Below are positions 1-8,316 of a stretch of DNA of 64,000 bases, piece by piece. The notes beneath the pieces were generated by a model. It had not been told where the DNA came from, did not search any database, and saw only the letters and a list, made by a program, of their open reading frames with translations. The translations under genes and the position numbers were made by a program. Positions within the stretch are counted from its first letter, which is position 1; every line of letters starts with the position of its first letter. Origin of the DNA: Pseudomonadota bacterium. GTDB lineage: Bacteria; Myxococcota_A; Polyangia; Polyangiales; Polyangiaceae. Where the stretch lies: the NCBI GenBank assembly GCA_023431345.1, contig JAEYWK010000042.1:40994-104993 (forward strand), given 5' to 3'.

Positions 1-710
1 TCGACGCCGCGCTCAAGCTCGACCCCGAGTACGCTCCGGCGCTGCTCGAGCGCGGTCACCTGCTGCTCATTCAAGGCAAGGCCGACGTCGCGATCGACAG
101 CCTCCAGCAAGCCGCAAAGCTCTTACCGCGACACCCGGAGGCGCAATCGGCGGTCGGAGTCGCGCTGATGGCGACGGGCCGCGCCCAGGAGTCGCTACCC
201 TATTTCGAGCGCTCGGCGGCGCTCGACCGCGACAACCCGGACCGCCTCGGGAACCTCGGGGCCGCCTACTTGCTGCAAGGGCGGACCGCCGAGGCCATCA
301 AGGCCTTCGAGCGCGCTGCGCTGCTCGTCCCGGGCGAAGCTCGCTTCCAAAGCGACCTCGGTACCGCCTACCTCGCCGAAAATCGGCTCGACCGCGCGCT
401 ACCAGCCTTGCAGCGCGCGGTCGACTTGGACGGCAAGCGCGCGAGCTACCAGGCCAATCTCTCGTACGCCTTGCAGCTCGGCGGCAACTACGACCGCGCC
501 GTCGAGGCGGCCGAGCGCGCCACCGTGCTCGAGCCTCAGCTCGGCAGCGCCTGGCTCAACCTCGGGACGGCCCACGCCAAGCGGGGGGAGCTCGACCGAG
601 CCGAGGCCGCCTTCAAGCGCGCCCAAGCCTTGGATCCCGAGGATCCTCGCGCAAAAGCCAACCTCGAAGAGCTGAGCGAGCTGCGCCGGAAGAAATCTGC
701 CTCACCGTAA
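1..710 (+). CDS. TPR-repeat protein, C-terminal part (5' end outside window)
   Basis: The frame is open from the left edge (first whole codon at base 3) and stops with TAA at 708-710, so about 235 residues are visible and the start is missing. What can be seen is almost entirely tetratricopeptide repeats of about 34 residues, with cores such as NLGAAYLLQGRTAEAIKAF and NLGTAHAKRGELDRAEAAF at regular spacing. TPR arrays form helical scaffolds for protein-protein contact. No catalytic domain lies in the visible part, so the partner and role cannot be inferred. The next gene starts 18 bases downstream on the same strand, so the two may be co-transcribed. Confidence 0.85.
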   Translation, partial: DAALKLDPEYAPALLERGHLLLIQGKADVAIDSLQQAAKLLPRHPEAQSAVGVALMATGRAQESLPYFERSAALDRDNPDRLGNLGAAYLLQGRTAEAIKAFERAALLVPGEARFQSDLGTAYLAENRLDRALPALQRAVDLDGKRASYQANLSYALQLGGNYDRAVEAAERATVLEPQLGSAWLNLGTAHAKRGELDRAEAAFKRAQALDPEDPRAKANLEELSELRRKKSASP

Positions 711-728
711 GCCCAGGTAGGGCTATCG

Positions 729-1883
729 TTGTCGAGACTGATGCTGGGTCTCGGTAGCGAGCTGAATCGTCGCTTGGTCTGCTGCTGCGGCGCGCTGCTG
801 CTGAGCGCGGTCGGTTGCGGAGGTAACGAGTTCATTCCCGTGCCCGGCGGCAGCGGAGCCGCGGCCGGGGCAGCCGGCGGCGGAGAAGACGGCGGGAGCA
901 GCGGCGCGAGCGGGCAACCCGGCGACGGCGGAGGAGGAGGAACGAGCGCCAGCGGCTCGGGCGGCTCCGGAGGCTCGACGACGGCGAGCTGCAACTGCAA
1001 GGCGGGCGAGTACTGCCGCGAAGGCTCGACCGATTGCTTCGCGTGCACGGAGCTGAGCCGGCTGCGCTTCTCGACGCCGGAGCGCTTGAGCACGCTGTCC
1101 GATAGCGCGCAAGACGCGCGCTTCCCGCGCATCGGCCGCACCGCGACGGACTTGCTCTATTTCTTCGAGGGCGTGGGTATCCGCTACACGACCGATGCTT
1201 CGACGAGCGCCGGCGGCGCGATCAGAACGACGGTGCCGGAAGACGCAGGGCCGCTGCTGCTCGCGGCGGGGCTCACGAGCGGGCAAGTGGCGGGCGTCAA
1301 TTTTCTGTTCGACCGACGGGAAGAGCAGCGGCGCATCTATTTCGGGCGCTGGACCAGCGTCCTCGAGCTCGCGGAGCTCGCGCCCGCGCCCTTCAACGGC
1401 GAGGGCAATGACCACAGCATCGCGATGGCGACGGCGCCCGGCGGCGGCGCGACGCCCCGCGGGTTCTGGATGACGGACCGCGGCTTGCTCGGTCAGGCGC
1501 TGGTCACGGCGCTGGCGAGCGACGCCAGCCCGACGCCTGTCGCGCTCCAGCTCGGCAGCCCGGCCTGCGCGCTCGGACCAACCGGCGTAGCCCTGGCAGA
1601 CGAAGAGCTGTCACCCTGGGTGACGCCGGACGGCAAGACGCTGCTCGTGAGTCACACCGGCCTCGACGAGAGCTGCGCTGTCGGCGACCGCGGCAAGGAC
1701 CTGTATACGGCGCCGCTGCAGCCGGACACGGGCCAGCCTACCTTGCCAGCCGTGCTCGTGAACGACGTGAACAGCGATCGCGACGACGTCGACCCGAGCT
1801 TCTCTGCCGACATGTGCGACCTCTATTTCGCGTCCAACCGCGACGGCGGCAGCTTCGCTCTGTACCGCGCGCGCCGCCGCTGA
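729..1883 (+). CDS. Lipoprotein with beta-propeller-like (PD40) C-terminus
   Basis: The protein has 384 residues. A hydrophobic signal ends in LLSAVGC (Cys30), a lipobox-like site, followed by a long Gly/Ser/Ala tether (about residues 30-85) and a short Cys cluster (CNCKAGEYC). The rest looks like an exported beta-strand domain; the C-terminal DPSFSADMCDLYFASNRDGG resembles PD40/TolB-type propeller blades. Start choice: TTG at 729 has AGGTAGGG at 715-722 six bases upstream, whereas ATG at 741 keeps the signal peptide but is poorly spaced. A Gly/Ser-rich tether after the lipid-modified Cys is frequent in myxobacterial surface lipoproteins (known). Substrate and role are unknown. A 17-base tandem duplication covers the stop codon. 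Confidence 0.75.
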   Translation: MSRLMLGLGSELNRRLVCCCGALLLSAVGCGGNEFIPVPGGSGAAAGAAGGGEDGGSSGASGQPGDGGGGGTSASGSGGSGGSTTASCNCKAGEYCREGSTDCFACTELSRLRFSTPERLSTLSDSAQDARFPRIGRTATDLLYFFEGVGIRYTTDASTSAGGAIRTTVPEDAGPLLLAAGLTSGQVAGVNFLFDRREEQRRIYFGRWTSVLELAELAPAPFNGEGNDHSIAMATAPGGGATPRGFWMTDRGLLGQALVTALASDASPTPVALQLGSPACALGPTGVALADEELSPWVTPDGKTLLVSHTGLDESCAVGDRGKDLYTAPLQPDTGQPTLPAVLVNDVNSDRDDVDPSFSADMCDLYFASNRDGGSFALYRARRR

Positions 1884-1902
1884 TCGCGCGCCGCCGCTGA
1901 TC
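1869..1902. repeat. 17-bp perfect tandem duplication across a stop codon
   Basis: GCGCGCCGCCGCTGATC occurs twice back to back (1869-1885 and 1886-1902). The first copy holds the TGA stop (1881-1883) of the lipoprotein gene. This looks like a replication-slippage duplication. Confidence 0.85.
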
Positions 1903-1933
1903 ACGCGCGCGGCTCGAGCCACGCCGCCGTGAT

Positions 1934-3241
1934 TCACTCGCCGCCCATCATCGTCACGAAGCGATCGATCACCTCGTGCGCGTCCGCCGGCAACGACGCG
2001 AACTGTAAGCCGACCGCGCCCGTCACGCGCGCGGCCTTGACCCAGCGCGCCGTCGCGTCGATTTCGACCACGGCGCCCGTCGTCGGCAGCGCGAAGCGAA
2101 CTTTGACCAGCGCCGCCTGCTCGAAGGCTTCGGGCGCGAGCACCAGCAAGCCGCCCACCGAGATGTCTTCGCTGCGCCCTTCGAGCTCCGAGCCCTCGTG
2201 CAGGATGCGCACGGGCGTGACATACGGGGCCCGCGGGAAGCGGCGGCGGGTCGTCGGCAGCGGCGGCGGCACCACGGGGCCCCGCGTCAGGCTGATCGGC
2301 GAGGCCTTCGCGCTCGAGCTGGGCAGCGACGTCGAGCCGGGCGACCGCGTCAGCACCGCCGACGACGCCTGACGAATGCCGAGCAGCGACCCGGGCGCGG
2401 CGTTCGGGGCCGCCCGTCGGAGCGCGCGCGCGAACGCCTGCGCGTCGGGGAAGCGAGCGCCCGCGTCACGAGATACGGCGCGCTCGATGGCGATCGCGAG
2501 CTCGGGCGGGACGTCCGCGACCCGGTCGAGCAGCCGCGGCAGCGGCTCCGTGGATACCTTGAGCAGCACCTCGCCGAAGTTGCCTTCGAACGGCACGACG
2601 CCCGCCAGGCACTCGTAGAGCGTGACGCCGAGCGCGTACAAATCCGTGCGACCATCGACCTCGCGCGCCAGCAGCTGCTCGGGCGCCATGTACTCGGGCG
2701 TGCCGAGCAGCGCGCCGTCCTGCGTGAGCTTGTTGTCTTCGCTGGGCACGCGCGCGACGCCGAAATCGAACAACTTGACGACCTCTCGGCCCTGCTCGTC
2801 GCGCGCGACGAACACGTTGCTGGGCTTGACGTCACGGTGGACGATGTCGCGGCCATGCGCGGACGCCAGCGCATCACACAGCGCGATGCCGAGCCAGGCT
2901 ACCTCCGCCGCGCCGATGCGCCGTCGCACCGCCAAGATGCCCTCGAGGCTGCGCCCCTCGAGCAACTCGAGCACCAGGTAAGGGGTGCCGTCGTCAGTCT
3001 CGCCCGCGTCCAGGGCGGCCACGACCCCGGGGTGCCGCGCCGCCGAAAGCGCGAGCGCCTCGCGCAGCAAGCGCGCGCGCGGCTCGGGCGCCCAGCGCTG
3101 CTCGGGGATGAGCAGCTTGAGCGCCACCGAGCGCTTCGTGTACACGTGCTCGGCTTCGAATACGGCGCCGGCGCCGCCCCGCGCGATTTCACGCTTGAGA
3201 AGGTAGCGCCGGTCAACCGTCGAACCGATGTCGAGGGGCAC
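1934..3241 (-). CDS. Ser/Thr protein kinase with C-terminal PilZ domain
   Basis: The protein has 435 residues. The kinase domain covers about residues 12-270: Gly-rich loop (ARGGAGAVFEA), ATP lysine in VALKLL, catalytic loop HRDVKPSN, DFG in LFDFGVAR, and activation-segment end GTPEYMAPEQ. All key residues are present, so activity is expected. After a Ser/Pro-rich linker, about residues 330-430 form a PilZ domain with the RxxxR cyclic-di-GMP motif (RRFPR) and DISVGG. PilZ domains bind c-di-GMP (known), so a kinase responding to c-di-GMP is inferred. There is no transmembrane segment, so it is probably cytosolic. It stands alone, with lipoprotein genes on both sides. Confidence 0.93.
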   Translation of the reverse strand: MPLDIGSTVDRRYLLKREIARGGAGAVFEAEHVYTKRSVALKLLIPEQRWAPEPRARLLREALALSAARHPGVVAALDAGETDDGTPYLVLELLEGRSLEGILAVRRRIGAAEVAWLGIALCDALASAHGRDIVHRDVKPSNVFVARDEQGREVVKLFDFGVARVPSEDNKLTQDGALLGTPEYMAPEQLLAREVDGRTDLYALGVTLYECLAGVVPFEGNFGEVLLKVSTEPLPRLLDRVADVPPELAIAIERAVSRDAGARFPDAQAFARALRRAAPNAAPGSLLGIRQASSAVLTRSPGSTSLPSSSAKASPISLTRGPVVPPPLPTTRRRFPRAPYVTPVRILHEGSELEGRSEDISVGGLLVLAPEAFEQAALVKVRFALPTTGAVVEIDATARWVKAARVTGAVGLQFASLPADAHEVIDRFVTMMGGE

Positions 3242-3268
3242 GACGCCGATCTTACCCCAGCCCCGGCC

Positions 3269-4594
3269 CTACTGTCCCACTCGGACGCGCAGGGGCTCGG
3301 GCGGCGGCAGCGCCGGCAAATCGCCGGTGCGGATACGAACCAGCGCTTGGCTCCTGCTCTCGATCCGACCCGTGAACGCGTTCAGGCCGAATTCTGCGCC
3401 CGTGCGCGAAGCGTCGAGGCGCGCGCTCACCAGGTAGAGCCCGGGCCTGCCGAAGGTGTAGTTCGGACAGAGCTCGCTCAGCAGACTGACCGCCGATAGC
3501 TTCTGGCCGGCCGCGAGGGTGGAGTACGCCTGCCGGTCTGGAGCGCGATCATCTGGCTGAGGATCGCAGCCGCGGATGCCGTCCGGACCGTGCACGGTGA
3601 GGCTGAGCAGCTCGCGCCTGAAGTACAGCTGCGTCTTCTTGGCCTTCGCCGCCACCTCGACCGTCGCGGTGGCGGTTCGCTCGCTCGCGGCGTCGGAGCC
3701 GCGCACCAAGCGCAAGCGCAGCGGCAGGCTCGCGTCTTCCTCGCCCTCCGTGCCCAGTAGGTCGGCCGTGAGCAGCTGCTCGCCCGCCACGAGCTGCTTC
3801 ACGCGCGGATCCGCCTCGGGGTCGATCTTGGCCGCTTCCCCTGCTGGTGGCTCTGGCGCCGCGGGCTCGGCCACGAACGGCGGCAGCTGAAGCGCGGGCG
3901 CCTCGGTTCGCTTGCCTTGCTTCCACAGCACGCGCGGCGGCTTGGGGGTGAAGCCGAGCTTGGCGGTCAAGGTCTGCCCCGCAGCGAGCTGCGATTCCCC
4001 CTTCGACGAGATGCAATACAGGCGAGGGTCGAAGGTTTGGACCAGACCTTCGCCTGGCTCGAGCGTGTAATGCTCGGCGCGAGGCGGCGCTCCAAAGCCC
4101 TCGGGCAGCTTGCAGACGATGGGGGCCGGCGCCTTCTTCCACTTCGGCCGCTTCGGATCGTCAGGGGGCGTGAGCGTGAGCGTGAGATGGCGCAGGTCGA
4201 AGCGAACGCGCGCCGCGGACGTGCCACGGTTCACCACCACCGCGAGCCAGAGCTCACCCTCCGGCTGCGGCAGCACCTCGAGCCGCAAACGCAGCGCGTT
4301 GTCGTTCGGCGTCGCCTCCCCCGTCTTGTCGACCAGCGCCCTCACCAGCGCTGGGTCGGGCGGAGGCGGCTCCTCGGGCGCTTCGTCTTCGGCTGCAGGC
4401 GACGCGGCCGTCGTGCTGCCGCTGCCCGCGTCGGCGGCGCCCCCCGCTCCGCTGGCGTCGGGCGCGGCTTCTTCGCTGCGCGAGCCCGCCGCGCTCTCGT
4501 TGTCACCGACGCTGGAGCCGATGGTCGTTTGACTCCCCGCGCAGCCGCTAGCGGCCGTCAGCAGGAACAGCCAAACCAGACTGTGAGCACGCAT
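3269..4594 (-). CDS. Lipoprotein of unknown function
   Basis: The protein has 441 residues. Signal and lipobox end at Cys18 (TAASGC), followed by a Ser/Ala/Glu-rich low-complexity region to about residue 80. The remainder alternates strand-like segments and looks like two related beta-sandwich modules: both halves carry a pattern near LRLRLEV or LRLRLVR, then a LYCIS or ELCPNY segment. I do not recognise a family. It ends 27 bases from the kinase-PilZ gene on the same strand and starts 15 bases from the divergent thiE. It is probably an outer-membrane or periplasmic structural lipoprotein (inference). Confidence 0.7.
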   Translation of the reverse strand: MRAHSLVWLFLLTAASGCAGSQTTIGSSVGDNESAAGSRSEEAAPDASGAGGAADAGSGSTTAASPAAEDEAPEEPPPPDPALVRALVDKTGEATPNDNALRLRLEVLPQPEGELWLAVVVNRGTSAARVRFDLRHLTLTLTPPDDPKRPKWKKAPAPIVCKLPEGFGAPPRAEHYTLEPGEGLVQTFDPRLYCISSKGESQLAAGQTLTAKLGFTPKPPRVLWKQGKRTEAPALQLPPFVAEPAAPEPPAGEAAKIDPEADPRVKQLVAGEQLLTADLLGTEGEEDASLPLRLRLVRGSDAASERTATATVEVAAKAKKTQLYFRRELLSLTVHGPDGIRGCDPQPDDRAPDRQAYSTLAAGQKLSAVSLLSELCPNYTFGRPGLYLVSARLDASRTGAEFGLNAFTGRIESRSQALVRIRTGDLPALPPPEPLRVRVGQ

Positions 4595-4609
4595 ACGAAC
4601 GCCGGTACC

Positions 4610-5266
4610 ATGGCCCCCATGCGCGGCCTATACCCGATCGTCGACCTGACCACGCTCACGAAGCGAAACGTAGCGCCGCTGGAGCTGGCGGCTGCGCTCC
4701 TGACCGCGCGGCCTGCGATCCTGCAGCTGCGCGCCAAGCACCAGAGCCCGCGCGAGACGCTGTCGCTGCTCGAGCAGCTGCGCCCGCTGTGTCGCGAAAG
4801 CGGCACGCTGCTGTTCGCCAACGATCGACCCGACCTCGCCCTGCTCGCCCGCAGCGACGGGGTACACGTCGGCCAAGACGATCTGCCGCTCCGCGACGTG
4901 CGAAGGCTCTCGCCGGGGCTGCGCGTCGGCGTGTCGACCCACGACGAAGCGCAGCTCGAGCAGGCGCTAGCGGAGCGCCCCGACTACGTCGCGTTCGGGC
5001 CCGTGTTCACGACGATCTCGAAGGAGCGCGCGGACCCTGCCCTCGGCTTGCCGCGAGTGGCGCGAGCCGCCGAGCGCGCACGAACGAGCGGCATCCCGCT
5101 CGTGGTGATCGGCGGGCTCACGCTGGACCACGCCGCCGAGCTCGGGCGGCTCGGCGTGGTAGCGGCCGTCATTTCGGACCTGTTCGCGAGCGGCGACGAC
5201 CTCGGGCGCGTGGCTCAGCGAGCGCAGGCGTTCCAGAACGCGCTGCTGGGCTCAAGCGCGACGTAG
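4610..5266 (+). CDS. thiE: Thiamine-phosphate synthase
   Basis: The protein has 218 residues, the usual length. ThiE joins HMP pyrophosphate and thiazole phosphate to give thiamine phosphate. Visible family features are a TIM-barrel order with LQLRAK, FANDRPDLA, GVHVGQDDLP, the GPVFTT segment followed by SK, and VVIGGL near the end for phosphate binding. The start could be ATG 4610 or ATG 4619 (MRGLYPIVD); both give a sensible N-terminus. Its last 15 bases overlap the convergent holB. No other thiamine gene is nearby, and nothing upstream resembles a TPP riboswitch in the 15-base gap. Confidence 0.9.
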   Translation: MAPMRGLYPIVDLTTLTKRNVAPLELAAALLTARPAILQLRAKHQSPRETLSLLEQLRPLCRESGTLLFANDRPDLALLARSDGVHVGQDDLPLRDVRRLSPGLRVGVSTHDEAQLEQALAERPDYVAFGPVFTTISKERADPALGLPRVARAAERARTSGIPLVVIGGLTLDHAAELGRLGVVAAVISDLFASGDDLGRVAQRAQAFQNALLGSSAT

Positions 5267-6220
5267 CTTGGCCATCATGGCCTCGAGCGCGAGCTGCGGG
5301 CCGACGTTGCGCTCGAGGTCGCTCGCGGCGGCGCGCACGATTTCGTAGCGGCGCGCCCACCGCCGCGCGTCGTCCGGCGCGCTCGTGACCACGTCGCGCG
5401 CCCTGAGGGCGAGCACCTGCGTGAGGTGACCGAGCAGCTCCGAGAGCTCGGAGCGCTCCCACTTTGCCTTCTCACCGAAGGCCAGCGAGCTAGCCAAGTC
5501 GGGCGCGTCGAAGCCGGCGATGACCGCGCTGGCGAAGGCCTCTCGCGCCGCTAGCGCCTCGGTCTCCGCCAGGCCGAGGGCTTGGGCCATGCTGCCTTGC
5601 GCCAGCAACGCGAGCTTGGGGTCGAGCCCGCGCGCTTCGAGCAGGCGCGCTAGCACTGGCTCCGGCAACGGTCCGAAGCGCACGGGCAAGGTGCGGGAGC
5701 GAATGGTGTCGAGCAGGCGGCTCGGCTGACTCGAAACCAGCACGAAGAACGTGCGCGCCGGCGGCTCTTCGAGGGTCTTGAGCAAGGCGTTGGCGGCCGA
5801 GATCGTCAGGTCTTCGGCGCCGCGCACGATGCAGACGACGGCCTTCCCCTCGTGTGGCGCGAAGCCGACGCGCGACAGCACGATGCGCCGTACTTGCTCG
5901 ATGCTGATGCCGCTGCTCTCGCTCGCCTGCAGCACCGACCTGTACAGGCCACGCTCGACGATCAGCAAGTCGGGGTGCGCGGGCAGGCGGGGCTCGTCTT
6001 CGCCGAACGTGAGGGCGCGCTTACACGCGCTGCACGCCCCGCAAGCTAGCGGCTCGCCCGCCTCGCACAAGAGCGCTTGCGCGAAGTGCAGCGCCGCCAG
6101 ACCCTTGCCGACGCCTTCCGGCCCCTCGAAGCGGTAGGCGTGATGCACCTTCCCCGAGCGGAGCGCGTTCTCCAGCGTTCTCGTGGCCGGCTCTTGGCCT
6201 AATACTTCGGAGAGTGACAT
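5252..6220 (-). CDS. holB: DNA polymerase III, delta' subunit
   Basis: The protein has 322 residues. Delta' is the fixed AAA+ subunit of the clamp loader that helps place the beta clamp on DNA. Seen: N-terminal GQEPATRTLENAL, a P-loop-like GPEGVGKG (about residues 34-41), a four-Cys zinc knuckle (C..CGACSAC), ANALLKTLEEPP and SRTLPVRF. The P-loop ends GKG rather than GKS/T, and the usual SRC is SRT, matching the known loss of ATPase function in many delta' subunits. It converges with thiE (15-base overlap) and is divergent from hisC. Confidence 0.92.
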   Translation of the reverse strand: MSLSEVLGQEPATRTLENALRSGKVHHAYRFEGPEGVGKGLAALHFAQALLCEAGEPLACGACSACKRALTFGEDEPRLPAHPDLLIVERGLYRSVLQASESSGISIEQVRRIVLSRVGFAPHEGKAVVCIVRGAEDLTISAANALLKTLEEPPARTFFVLVSSQPSRLLDTIRSRTLPVRFGPLPEPVLARLLEARGLDPKLALLAQGSMAQALGLAETEALAAREAFASAVIAGFDAPDLASSLAFGEKAKWERSELSELLGHLTQVLALRARDVVTSAPDDARRWARRYEIVRAAASDLERNVGPQLALEAMMAKLRRA

Positions 6221-6229
6221 GCGGCGCGG

Positions 6230-6251
6230 GGCTCTGGAGCATGCCAGAGCC
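6230..6251. promoter_or_regulatory. Perfect 8-bp inverted repeat between holB and hisC
   Basis: GGCTCTGG (6230-6237), loop AGCATG, CCAGAGCC (6244-6251). It lies in the 68-base divergent gap, 10 bases from the holB start. It could be an operator for either gene or a leader hairpin; no T-run follows, so it is not a typical terminator. Confidence 0.45.
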
Positions 6252-6288
6252 GCCGCCGCCGTGGTAGGTTCGCGGCCACGTTTCCGTC

Positions 6289-7377
6289 ATGTCTGCCTTT
6301 TCGATCACGCAGCTTTCGCGCCCGGAGCTGGCCGAGCTCTCGCCTTACCTGCCCGATCTCGCGAGCTACCGCGTTCGCCTCGACGCCAACGAAGCGCCAC
6401 CGATCATGACGCGAGCGGCGAAAGAGCGAATCGCGCAAGCGATGGCGAGCGGCGCCTGGGAGCGCTACCCCGATCCGTCGCTCGGCGCGCTGCGCGCGGC
6501 CATCGCGGCGAGCCTCGGAGTAACGCCCGCCGAGATCTTGCCCGGCGTCGGCAGCGACGAGGTGATAAGCCTGCTGCTCACGGCTTTCGTCCGCTCTCCG
6601 AGCGGCGGCGAGGCCACCGTGCTCACGACCACGCCGTCGTTCGTGATGTACCGCATGAGCGCCCGCTGCCGCGGTCTGCGCGTGCTCGAGGTTCCGCTCG
6701 ACGCCAGCTGGGATTTGTCGCTCGACGCGTTGCGGAGCGCGATCGCCATGGCTCCCCCCAGCTTGGTGTTCATTGCCAGCCCCAACAACCCGACCGGCAA
6801 CCTGATGTCGCCCGAGCGCCTCGAGGCGCTGATCGCGGCGGCGCCGCAGGCGCTGGTCGTCATCGACGAGGCGTACATCGCCTACTCCGATCGCGACCAG
6901 CTCGATTTCTACCGCCGTCACGCCAACGTCGCGATCTTGCGGACGCTGTCCAAGGTGGGCTTCGCGGCGTTTCGGCTGGGATTTCTCGTGGCTCGACCGG
7001 ACGTGGTGGCCGAGCTCGACAAGGTGCGGCTGCCCTACAACGTGCCCACGCCGACCCAGCGCGTGGCCGAGCTCGCTTTCGGTGAGCTCGCGCCGGAGAT
7101 CGCCCGCATCTCGCGCGAGGTGGTGGCGGAGCGCACGCGCCTCGCAGGGCGCCTCGCTGGCCTCAGCGGATTCGAGCCGACGCCCAGCCAGGCCAACTTC
7201 CTGTGGGTGAAGTGCAGCAAGCCGGCGGCCGAGCTGTACGAAGCTCTGAAGCAGCGCGGCATCTTGGTGCGCAGCTTCCACGCCCGCGGGGGGCGGCTCG
7301 CGAACCAGCTGCGCATCACGATCGGTGCTCCGACCGAGAACGACGAGCTGCTGGCGGCGCTCACCGAGCTGACGTGA
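6289..7377 (+). CDS. hisC: Histidinol-phosphate aminotransferase
   Basis: The protein has 362 residues. It is a PLP-dependent fold-I aminotransferase that converts imidazole-acetol phosphate to histidinol phosphate in histidine synthesis. Seen: substrate-region LDANEAPP, PGVGSDEVISLL, ASPNNPTGN, VVIDEAYIAY, and the Schiff-base lysine Lys222 in RTLSKVGFA, followed by FRLGF. The family is sure; the substrate is inferred, since aromatic or valine-type aminotransferases look similar and no other his gene is adjacent. The stop TGA overlaps the GTG start of the next gene (GTGA, 7374-7377), so translation is probably coupled. Confidence 0.88.
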   Translation: MSAFSITQLSRPELAELSPYLPDLASYRVRLDANEAPPIMTRAAKERIAQAMASGAWERYPDPSLGALRAAIAASLGVTPAEILPGVGSDEVISLLLTAFVRSPSGGEATVLTTTPSFVMYRMSARCRGLRVLEVPLDASWDLSLDALRSAIAMAPPSLVFIASPNNPTGNLMSPERLEALIAAAPQALVVIDEAYIAYSDRDQLDFYRRHANVAILRTLSKVGFAAFRLGFLVARPDVVAELDKVRLPYNVPTPTQRVAELAFGELAPEIARISREVVAERTRLAGRLAGLSGFEPTPSQANFLWVKCSKPAAELYEALKQRGILVRSFHARGGRLANQLRITIGAPTENDELLAALTELT

Positions 7378-8312
7378 GCGCGCGTTCCATCTTGGCCGCC
7401 CTCGGCGCGCTCTCGCTCGCCGCTTGCGGCGTGTTCCAGTCGCCGGTCGCTCGCACCGTGGACGGGGTGACGACCGAGGGCCGCTTCATCGAGCCCGAAG
7501 CCTACGCGCTCTACGCCATGGCCGCCCTGCGCGAAGCGCGCGGCGAGTGGCGCGAGGCCCTGGCCTTCTACGAAAGAGCGCGCGAGCTCGACGGCTCCGG
7601 CCCCGAGATCAGCACGCGCATCGCTGCCGTGGCGTGCCAACTCCGCGAAAATAACTTAGCGAATCAGGCATTTACGGAAGCGGAGCAGGCCGACGCGAGC
7701 TACGGGCCGCTGTGGTTCGAGCTCGCCCGCTGCCAGCGGCTGCGAGGTGATCTCCGGAGCGCTCACGCTGCGGCGCGAGAAGCGATGCGCCTCGATCCCC
7801 AGCGCGAAGATGCGAGCCTGCTGGCGGCTGACGTGGCCGAGAGGCTCGGCGATCGCGCCGAGGCATTTCGCTTACTCGACGCTCTGGCGACGCGCTCGCC
7901 CGAGTCGCTCGCGGTGCAGCGAGCCCTGCGCCAGGCTGCGCAGCGGGCCGTCGATCGCGCTCGCCTGGAGCGCGCCGAACGCGCCATCGAGCGCCTGACC
8001 GCGCGCGGCGCGGAGCTGCCTCGCTCACTCGGCGAGCAGCGCGCGCTGTCGGCGCTGAAGGCGGGCGATGCTGCCGCTGCGCTCAGGGAGGCCGAGCGCT
8101 TGCTGCAGGTGGATCCGAGCAACGGTGACGCTTGGATCATCGCGCTCGCCGGCGCGGATCTGCAGCAAGATCAGGCCACCTTCGACCAGCTGCTCCAAAG
8201 CGCGCAGGCGCCGGCGCGTCCCGCGAGCCCGGAAGCGCTGTCGACGCTGGCGGCCGTGCTGGCCCGGCGTGTGGGCTCCCAGGCGGCCGCGCTCGTGACG
8301 GACGTGCGCTGA
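7374..8312 (+). CDS. TPR-repeat lipoprotein
   Basis: The protein has 312 residues from GTG 7374, which overlaps the hisC stop by four bases. Start choice: this GTG gives a clean signal (SILAALGALSLAAC) with Cys18 as the lipidated residue; longer in-frame extensions would run inside hisC. The mature part is helical TPR-like repeats (for example EALAFYERARELDGSG and AAREAMRLDPQREDASLLA). It probably sits in the periplasm, anchored to the outer membrane, as an assembly scaffold (inference). A functional link with hisC is not evident. It converges with the lipoprotein gene at 8317. Confidence 0.85.
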   Translation: MSARSILAALGALSLAACGVFQSPVARTVDGVTTEGRFIEPEAYALYAMAALREARGEWREALAFYERARELDGSGPEISTRIAAVACQLRENNLANQAFTEAEQADASYGPLWFELARCQRLRGDLRSAHAAAREAMRLDPQREDASLLAADVAERLGDRAEAFRLLDALATRSPESLAVQRALRQAAQRAVDRARLERAERAIERLTARGAELPRSLGEQRALSALKAGDAAAALREAERLLQVDPSNGDAWIIALAGADLQQDQATFDQLLQSAQAPARPASPEALSTLAAVLARRVGSQAAALVTDVR

Positions 8313-8316
8313 ACGA

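Noticed and set aside
3917..4609. N-terminal extension of thiE
   Set aside because: The extension is antisense to the lipoprotein gene at 3269-4594 and Arg-rich; ThiE starts at 4610 with normal length.
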